A DNA stretch of 64,000 nucleotides, taken from positions 7,060,081 to 7,124,080 of the forward strand of contig JAPTYO010000020.1 in assembly GCA_036873135.1 (NCBI GenBank), in the 5' to 3' direction. The notes below the pieces were generated by a model, which worked only from the letters and a program-made list of their open reading frames with translations, had not been told where the DNA came from and ran no database searches. This document shows, in pieces, positions 56,451 through 64,000 of this stretch (the first letter of the stretch is position 1; each line of letters starts with the position of its first letter). Source of the DNA: Clarkia xantiana subsp. parviflora. Taxonomy: Eukaryota; Streptophyta; Magnoliopsida; Myrtales; Onagraceae. Both the position numbers and the translations under genes were made by a program.

Positions 56451-58141
56451 AATCCTGATTCCAATCTTTTAATGCACACAGGGGTCTTCAAAGAATGCTT
56501 CATATCCACTAGCAACGATTTCACATGGAACCTTTAGTAAAATTGCTCCGAGGATTGTTTAAGATCATAAGTAGATCTTAGAAGTTCACAAATTTTTCGT
56601 TCGTTACTCGGTTGGACGAATTCTTTTGATTACTTTATGTAGATCTCTTCTTCCAACATGTAATGAAGGATGATTGTCTTTAACATGCATCTAACGCAAT
56701 TAAATATCCAGACTAGCTGCGATTACAAGCACGACTCGTATTAATCCCATGTTGGTGAGTACGTTTAAACAAAATAAATCCCATGTTGCTTAGAGTAACC
56801 TATCACTATTAATCTAGCCTCAAACCTTTCTATGCTCCTATTTGACGTAAGCTTTACATTCAGGACCCACATAGTACCAATCGCCTTACATCTTCTAAAG
56901 AGTATAAACTTATTCCAGTACATGGTTCGAGTGCATTAAATGCAACTTATTTCTCATTGCTTTGATCAAATCAATTCTTTGAGGTCATTCCCATGCTTTA
57001 TGACATTTACTGGTTTGTCAACTGATATTAAATTGTTGATCTTACCCCTTTCGATTAAGAAATATCTTGGGTATAGATCTTCATCAAGAACTACGTCTTG
57101 GGTTTTGAGAGTTAGTGACATTCAACTTTATCCCACTGGCCAAAAGAGAATTACTCCCACAAAGCTCATTAAGATTTCGGCTCCCACTGGACAGTTCATG
57201 ATTGCTCACACTCGCTTGTGGAGGCTCAGTAATCTGATCACCTATACCTCGGGTGGCAGCACGTGAAGTGCGCGTCCCAATGCTCATGTTTGAATTTCTG
57301 CTAATAGTTAGGAAAAATTTAGTGACAGGTTTTGGATGATACATACCAGCATGCTGTATAATCGGTCTAGCATTTAAAACGACGTTGGGTAATTCATTTA
57401 ATTTCGGTCCTAAACCAGCAACTAAGTCGTAATTACCTAAGCAACCTGATTTTTATTTTCCATATCATCGAATTCAGCTGTGGTTTCCTTTCTCCCACTC
57501 GGATTATCTAGGAAATGTACATCTAACTAATCTATAAGTCTATCAGTTTCGTTCAGTGTCTAGTCACCTAGTCTTTGGAAACTCGTATTCTAAGAATACT
57601 ACATTGCGTAATCCATATTCGGTAACACTCCCACTATCCTTAGTGCCTGTAAATACTTAACGTTTCAAGGTTTCAGAATATATGCAGAAGTTTCTCTTTC
57701 GACCTCAATCGTCTAACTTGTCGTATCGCATGTTAGTGGTTCTAGTATAGACCCTACAATCTAAGATTGTAGGTTGGACATATCAAATTCTCGTTCGGTC
57801 CAGAACTCGCAAGGAATAGTGTCGACTGATTTTGAGGTATAACCACAGATACATGCTCAGTAATTTAATTACGCAGCGGAAGTGTGCACATACCTATTTT
57901 GTTATTATGCAATCCGTAGCCCAAGGAACGTCACGAGTGAGTTCATGATTTGCCAGACGGTGTCTTACGGGAACTCTTGTTAAGAAGCAATCAGCAAGCA
58001 ATGGTGTCCACAACAAAGCCTCTTCAATCCAGTTGCTGGATGGATCTCCGGGGTGAATTGCTTGTTACAATTCGGCACCTACTTGGTGTAGTATATGGTT
58101 CGGACGAACTATGTATATTTAGGGAGAGGGAATTTATTTTT

Positions 58142-58505
58142 GGGTTAATAACCTAGGAAATGTCTGAATTTTGTCTCATGTTAACTGGAGATGTATGAAT
58201 TTTCAAATGTTAATTTGAAAGGTCTGAAATTTCAACTTTCTTGATTTAAGGTTTTCCGTCCATTTTTAGGGTTAAATTTAACAGAATTGTGTGAAATGAC
58301 ATTCTTGCCCCTTAAATATTTTGTTTTATTTAATATCTTATTAGAGGAAATGTGAAATGACAAAATTACCCCTAAAGTCAAATTAAAACCACCCAGGTCC
58401 GTCCACCGCCACCCGGCTCCGACCACCACCACCCCGACTCCGGCGACCACCACCTCAGCTCCGGCAACCACCACCCAAATCCGGCGACCACCACCACGGC
58501 CCAAG
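58142..58505. mobile_element. Half of a foldback element related to the one in kinase intron 4
   Basis: GGGTTAATAACCTAGGAAAT and the following 360 bp track 49462-49810 closely, including TTTTCCGTCCATTTTTAGGG and the CCACCACC-rich centre. The right arm is missing. Confidence 0.8.
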
Positions 58506-58768
58506 AATAAACTATTTTTCTTCTCTTTTTAATTTTTTTATTATCTCTCGATCGAAATAATTAGTATCTAGATAGAAATGTACCAACTAAGCTAAAAAAA
58601 ATAATAACCAACATGCAGCGGTGCTAAAATTGACACAAAACTGCGGTCTTTTAAAAATACAAATTTAAAAAAGTTATCACATAGATTACATTTGTTCGAC
58701 CTCCTGCCTCTAGGTAGCTTATTACACTTGAATTTTATAACTTGAAAAAGACTAAATAAAATAAAAAC

Positions 58769-59644
58769 TCAAGTCAGTCCCTCCTCAAGCACATTAAAAA
58801 AAAGACTTTGACCTGCAAATTCATCTTTAACAGCTTTGACATTGAAATTAGCAACCCCCATATCCTGAAACTCGATCGACGAACCCTGCTCGAAGCTGTA
58901 GCTCCTCATTGCCTCGTCCTTGGATATTGAATTTGAATCGGAACTGAATCAAAATAATATCATCATGCGTATTACCGTTTATTATTATATATATAAAAAT
59001 GAAATGTCCATAAATAAATCGAATGATATAGTTTTTATTCGGTGTTAGAAATCTAGCTAATACTTCCATATTTACCTTGAATTAGATGGTTGTAGGGACT
59101 CCGGATACGCATAATGTCCTACATCTCCAACTAGATTATCAAACGAGACACCATTACCATAAACATCTTCTACGTAGAAATCCGGCTCTCCATATTGACG
59201 AAGATCACAACCGTTGACAAAATTAACATTAGCATACCCACCACCATTCTCATGCACGTGAAAACTAGCGGTCGACCCTTGCTCTTTACAGATAACGATT
59301 TGCATATTAACGTAATGTATTTCTTCATGTAGAAGTTCAATATATTCACGGTACTGATTTATGATCTCCACACATCCGTGGACCGGGTACATGGCCCTCA
59401 CATTTGCTTGATAGATCATCGTCTCCATAGCTTTGTCCCTCCGTGTGGGTTCAACCATTTTCAGTAGCCTCTGCATGTTCGAGACACCAAACAAACGGTG
59501 TGCATTGTGAAAAATACGCGGTTGGTCTGAAGGGAAGTACGGGGCGAGGAGACAATCTTTCGTGCATTTCCTGCGCTGGTGTTTACACGAAGCACATGAT
59601 TTGCTAGTTGCTCCTGGTCTGGTTATCATTGGCAGTAGAGTCAT
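58769..59644 (-). CDS. LBD27: LOB-domain transcription factor (LBD27-like), 2 exons
   Basis: Exon 1 is 59644-59076 and exon 2 is 58943-58769 (TGA). A GTAAAT donor and a TTCAG acceptor join them in phase to give 247 residues. Residues 17-31 are the CX2CX6CX3C zinc-binding block (CASCKHQRRKCTKDC). APYFPSDQPRIFHNAHRLFG and SNMQRLL form the GAS block, and YPVHGCVEII completes the LOB domain by about residue 105. The coiled coil is not a strict leucine zipper, which points to class II. The tail is acidic. LOB proteins bind DNA in the nucleus and regulate development. The wording of the GAS block is closest to LBD27/SIDECAR POLLEN as I remember it. That orthology is less certain than the family. 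Confidence 0.88.
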
Positions 59645-60255
59645 GATCCTTTCGAGAGGATTAGGGTATGGAGAAATGAAGATAAAGGGGTTTGTTGGAG
59701 TGATATCTTTTACAACTTTTGAATTGGACTTGGTAAAAAGTAAAACAGGTTTAAGTAGAACAAGTAAAACATTGGATAACGGTGTTGATTCAAATGGAAA
59801 TCCAGTATAACAAGTAAAATCACAAACTGTTAGGTTGTTAGCATTCGAAATATATATATATAGATTGATATAATAGAGTGTTTTATTTTCAGTTTGGTCG
59901 AATCATCATCCATGTATGCTACCACGTGTCAACTTTTTTTTTTTCCCTTAATTTATTAAAAAAAACAAGTCAATGACGCGTTTTGTGCGGAGTTTTATAT
60001 AATTTTTAAAGGTTATTAACATTCTATTTGTGTAGAAATTGAAGATATTATGAAAAAAAAAAATTATCTAAACTTTAGGTGATACTTTAGATTATATACT
60101 TTGATGGAAAAAAAAACATACTTATATGTCTTAATTATGCGCAGGCATTAAATACATTTTTGCATAACAATTATAAAATAAGTTTAAATAAAAATTACTC
60201 ATTTTTAGGTTATATGGTCATCACATATACATAAGAAATAATAATGGGATAAATA
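59645..60255. other. AT-rich upstream region of the LOB gene
   Basis: No gene seen. Short A and T runs (59935-59945, 60050-60063) and (AT)n at 59849-59862 occur. It should include the LOB promoter on the minus strand. Confidence 0.5.
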
Positions 60256-60279
60256 ATGTTATTTTTGGGCTCAAGGAAC

Positions 60280-61512
60280 ATGCACGTTTTATTAACGAAA
60301 ATCAACCAACGTCTGAATTACAATCTAAAAGTAACAAAGAAAGAAAAGGAGATGGGGTATAAGTACCCAATCAATCGGGCACATCTTCTTTCTGAATTAG
60401 ATAGCAATCCAGTTCGTGCATCTGTTTGGGTTCCTTTGAGTAAATCGCCAAGAAATAGACGATATGTTCTCGGCCACCTGTAATATCGAGGTAATGATGT
60501 TGTCAAGTCTCCAATCACGCGTCCCGCTCGGTTTCTTGATTTGGTTTACAACGTACTCCGCATCCGACTCAATAACGACGTTGTTCCATCGATGGTGATT
60601 GGCCAACTCGACTCCATGCAATATAGCTTGTGCCTCAACGTTCATTGTGCTAATATCTCTATAGAAGGAGTTCCTCCCCGATAGTAGACTTCCGGTCGGG
60701 TCCCTAGCGACCACCCCCGTTCCCCTACATCTCGTTCTCTCCTCCAAAGATCCATCACAATTAATTTTTATCACCCCAAACTCTGGTTTTTACCATGCTA
60801 TACGTGCAATTGGTACCATGCCACAGCTAGAAGGCTTACGTCTACAACAGTGTTCCCAAGTGTCACCCCCTAATCTCTTCACATGTTCCACAACCGAGTG
60901 AGGTTTTGGGCGATCATGTAGATGAACAGCTCTACACCTCTCTTTCCATAATTCCCATGCAACGACCTCAGTTGTTATATGTGTCCGAATATCTTCATTT
61001 CCTCCTTGTTGTGCCCGCTCACCCATTAGTTCAAGCCAATCTGACCACCTTGGTTCCTCACCCGGGTTCCAACGCAGCCACATACACCCAAACCACACTA
61101 GTTTAGCCCATTCACATGTCATAAGAGCGTGATCAATTGTCTCCGTTTTGTTGCAAAAAGGACACATTGTGTCACCTCCTACCCCGCATCGATATAATGT
61201 GAATCAGTCTGAGGTTCTCACTAGGCGGAATGATGGCAATCCGGGTATCCAAGCATTTTGGAAAATTCGTACTTTCTCCTCGTTACCTATTTTCCATGTG
61301 CCCTCCTCCTTAAGTATATCTCTTCCTTCAAGAATACTAGACCATGCCCATGACGCGCGTCCACCTTTTCTAGCCTCCCATAGATCCGAATTCGGGAAAT
61401 AGATTCCTTTTATGACTCTAGCCCAAAAAGAGGAAGGTTCGTGTTGAAGTCGCCAAGCCGTTTTGGATAACAAGGCCAAATTGAAGGTTTCTAGGTCTCG
61501 GAATGTAAGCAT
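60280..61512 (-). pseudogene. 3' end of a LINE-type retrotransposon (zf-RVT and RNase H)
   Basis: In minus-strand order the segment at 61512-61204 encodes FRDLETFNLALLSKTAWRL and FQNAWIPGLPS, typical of the region after LINE reverse transcriptase in plants. The segment at 61167-60790 encodes the zf-RVT domain (CPFCNKTETIDHALMTC). The segment at 60774-60397 encodes RNase H (INCDGSLEE, VEAQAILHGVELA, IESDAEYVVNQIK). RT and the endonuclease are absent, as expected for a 5'-truncated copy. No poly(A) or target duplication could be defined. Confidence 0.82.
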
Positions 61513-61689
61513 ATGGTGATGGGCGCCGTAAATGGAAGCCCATTATATGTATATGTTACCTAAGTGAATTTGGTACATGTCACATTAGGACATTGGGCCA
61601 GACCCAAATCCCAATTGAGATGAGAGGCCCAAAATATGGGCCTCCCTTTGCATAATGGCCGGCCGAATTTAATAGGTGGGTAAAGTGGA

Positions 61690-61930
61690 TCTAAGTGGAT
61701 CTAATCGGGTCGGGTCGGACCGGGGTAACTAAGTGGATCTAACCGAACCGGTTTTGTGTGTTGAACCGAACCGGACCCTATTTTATTGGACCGGTTCAGA
61801 CCTAACCAGATTTTGAAATTAAAACCGGACCGAACCGGATTTTATATCGGACCGGACCCGAACCGGAATTTCTGGACCGAACCGAACCAAACCGGACCGA
61901 AATTGACTGAACCGAACTGAATTTTCAAAA
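61690..61930. repeat. ACCGG/CGGTT-rich degenerate repeat
   Basis: GGGTCGGGTCGGACC, then many AACCGGACCG and ACCGAACCGG blocks in both senses, make a compositionally odd, self-complementary 240-bp patch. I cannot assign it to a family. Confidence 0.7.
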
Positions 61931-62837
61931 CCGAATTCAAGTCAATTAAAATAGGGAGGTCAAGTTTTAAAATCCAAATGTTTTGAACCTTAAATGGCCT
62001 ACACAGTGCTCAAGGGTTGATAACCTTTATGCCTTGTTTCGATTATGGGGATGGATCTCGGAGATACATGTTTTTGGGACTGGATTAATTAGTGGGCTGA
62101 ATTGCAATTGTTTATTATTCAATATATATATTTATGCATGATTAGAAAGGTTGTCTTGACCGAGTCAAGCTAGCTGGATATTGCATGTTGGGGGCGGAGC
62201 CCTGGTTAAATATATTATTTGCGCACAAGGATAGACATGTTGTGATGGTTGGAAATGCCTAGGATTCATGTCTAGAATGTTGCGTAATTGAATATAAGTA
62301 TGAATTGCAAATCAACCCCTAATGTTTAAAATTATTTTAAAATTGAAAACCAGTCGCCAAATATGTATGATTGATGTGGAAGTTTCATGTTTGACATGTA
62401 TGCTAGAATGTTGAGGTTGAAGCCGCATTTGATAATTTACTTGGAAGTAGAAATATATATGCAAGCATGAGTTCCTCGGAATATTAGACGCATGACGCGT
62501 AAGCATGAGTGTGGTTTGAATGATGAATGTTACTAGCGTATGATAATTTACATGGATGGTAGAATTATATATGCATGAGTGAATTCATCGGAATAGTTTT
62601 CCAAAATAAAAAGGGTCTGGGAAAGCCAAGATTGGGTATGCTTATTTTAAAATCCGTGTTCCGGTAATTTGCGATAGAAGACGACAATAATGTGAACTCT
62701 TTCACAGCCATCTTCCATTGGTTTACTGGTGGTCGGTTGGTTTAGCTGACTGAGGAATCATTATTTTTCGGATTCCATCTTAATAGATATTTGATGCATG
62801 CAATTCTTTCTCAAAATGTTAGTCTCCCGGATTTTGT
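61931..62837. other. Intergenic sequence without recognisable genes
   Basis: Nothing coding is visible. Repeated short blocks (TTTACATGGATGG/TTTACTTGGAAG with AGAAATATATATGCA, near 62435-62465 and 62545-62575) suggest a small old duplication. Confidence 0.4.
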
Positions 62838-63480
62838 GTGATTATCGATGTGTTAGTTTTCATGGCTGAACCGATACAGTTCTACGAACCTCACAAACTG
62901 GACGACATGGATTATTATGCATGGAGAGATAATGTTATGGAGCTCCTGATCACTGCGGATCTTGACGATCAAGTCAATCCGAAAGCAAAGGATAAGCCTG
63001 GACGAATATGGAAACCCACAGGAGAGCAACAACAAGAAAAGGTTGAGGAAGGATCGTAATGCACGATAATTAATTCTCTCGCAACTGTCAACTGAAGTAG
63101 AAGGAGAGTTTATACAACTCAGCGCATTGCATCTTTGGTGTGCCATATACCTTCGCTTCGGTTAGGGTAAGGCCGCTGAAGCACGAGCCTTAATGGCAGA
63201 ATACTACAGTATTCTATGCAGTGATGACGGTGTAATAGCCTTTCATGATCCCGCTGACAAGTTAGACATATGGACAAGGGCTCGGAAAGTAATGAGAATG
63301 TTTCCTCTTTTATAGTTTGTTGACGAAAAAGGGCTCAAGCGTCTGATCACATCGATTAAGACGACAATAGACTTATTCGAAGCAGATGATAAAGAAGGAA
63401 ATTTTCCGAAAGAACCCGAGGCATTCTGACAGATTCATTGGTATGTTGAAATGCTTGGCAACCCCGGGCAACAAAAGTTC
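62838..63480 (+). pseudogene. Decayed copia-like gag
   Basis: The frame from about 62860 encodes MAEPIQFYEPHKLDDMDYYA and WRDNVMELLITADLDD, the start of a copia-type gag (the tryptophan-containing W..N/K motif of UBN2-type proteins). After a stop at 63057, pieces such as FIQLSALHLWCAIY and EARALMAEYYSILCSDDG continue with several stops. No LTR or pol part was recognised in the remaining window. Confidence 0.55.
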
Positions 63481-64000
63481 TAAACGATGATCCAGTGCGA
63501 TAACCACCATGATATCAGTACCTTCAAGGTACAACTCGGTTAAGACGACCTGTCCATCATTCTTCTTCGTGATTGCTTCAAGTTTGAGATCTGAGACCCC
63601 AGTATTGTTTATGTTGGTTTTCCTATTGTTCATTTTTGTTTGAATTTTGGTTATTATTGTTTCGGATTCATTGAATAAAGTAGTTACCATTCGATTCAGA
63701 ATGAGTTCTGCTTATCAAGATTAATCGACTCGGCTAGAAACGAGATCGATCCGAAATGTAAGTAAACTGAAGCAATAAGGCTATTGGAAATAGCCGAATC
63801 AAACAACTCCATACATCTTCTCCCACATCTAATTCTTTGAGTAAAATCATAATGCCATTAAAATCCATTGATTGCGTAGTTCTAAGAATGAACCGGTTAT
63901 AAATCTTGTTTTATTATTAGTACTCCATTAAATGAAATAATTAGTAACAATAATCATGTGCAAAACTGATTGGATTAAAAAAAATTATATTCAGAAATGA
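63481..64000. other. Unassigned sequence at the right edge
   Basis: I see no supported feature. The minus-strand open frame 63690-63373 overlaps the decayed gag region and has no recognisable motif. Confidence 0.4.

Larger units (their letters stand above)
51646..58069 (-). mobile_element. Old copia-type retrotransposon, rearranged
   Basis: The plus strand starts TGTTGGAAATAACA and ends TTGTTACA. Both sides carry ATTCG (51641-51645 and 58070-58074), a likely target duplication. On the minus strand RT starts near 56960 and continues through 56500 and, beyond a solo LTR, 55700-55560 (a GNDV-like region, then YILGLENAK). RNase H follows (CTRPYFCYTIDLVARYLSNP near 55310; LMDLEYIRTDDTNADPVTK near 54800). 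Gag and integrase are mostly missing. A minus-strand TATA box (CTTATATAAATAGGGG, about 51928-51943) fits an LTR at the left end. LTR boundaries could not be fixed, because the two ends no longer resemble each other clearly. Confidence 0.6.

Overview
This is nuclear DNA of a flowering plant, most likely a dicot. It has intron-rich genes with AT-rich introns and plant-specific families (a LOB-domain factor and a group C Raf-like kinase). LTR retrotransposons of plant lineages and many MITEs or foldback elements surround them. No species can be named from the sequence alone.

Bases 1-26206 are a stack of nested Ty3/gypsy elements of Tat/Retand character: gag-pol, then a 3' tandem-repeat array, then an antisense ORF, then the polypurine tract and 3' LTR. 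E1 (1-5906, LTR tail at 17330-17480) keeps gag-protease, a 93-bp array and the antisense ORF, but lacks reverse transcriptase and integrase. E2 (5907-17037) is a full-length but decayed element with both LTRs, PBS, gag, protease, RT, two RNase H modules, integrase, a 27-bp array, a spliced antisense ORF and a PPT. It sits inside E1's LTR without a matching target-site duplication and is flanked by a 291-bp duplication of that LTR. A minus-strand element (17785-22928, 5-bp TSD CCTAG) has two ~1-kb LTRs, a PBS and a PPT, but its interior is almost entirely tandem repeats. One of these repeats is homologous to the 93-bp unit of E1. It lies in the remains of a third Retand-like element (E3, 17481-26206). 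A solo LTR (23888-25234, TSD ACTGC) also interrupts E3.

Bases 26207-51000 form the gene-rich part. It holds an EDEM-type GH47 alpha-mannosidase (MNS5-like, 17 exons, one GC-AG intron), a mitochondrial ribosomal protein uS5m gene (8 exons) with site II and telo-box motifs upstream, and a Raf-like kinase of the MRK1/CBC group (6 exons). Introns of all three carry short non-autonomous DNA transposons with readable target-site duplications. A decayed minus-strand copia element (about 41600-46412), itself hit by a Harbinger-type MITE, lies between the second and third genes.

Bases 51400-64000 hold an unidentified coding fragment, a decayed minus-strand copia element (51646-58069) containing an E1-family solo LTR, half of a foldback element, a two-exon LOB-domain gene on the minus strand, the 3' end of a LINE, an ACCGG/CGGTT-rich repeat and a decayed copia-like gag. 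The host genes show no sign of working as one pathway. The mannosidase acts in ER glycoprotein quality control, uS5m in mitochondrial translation, the kinase in signalling and the LOB protein in transcription.
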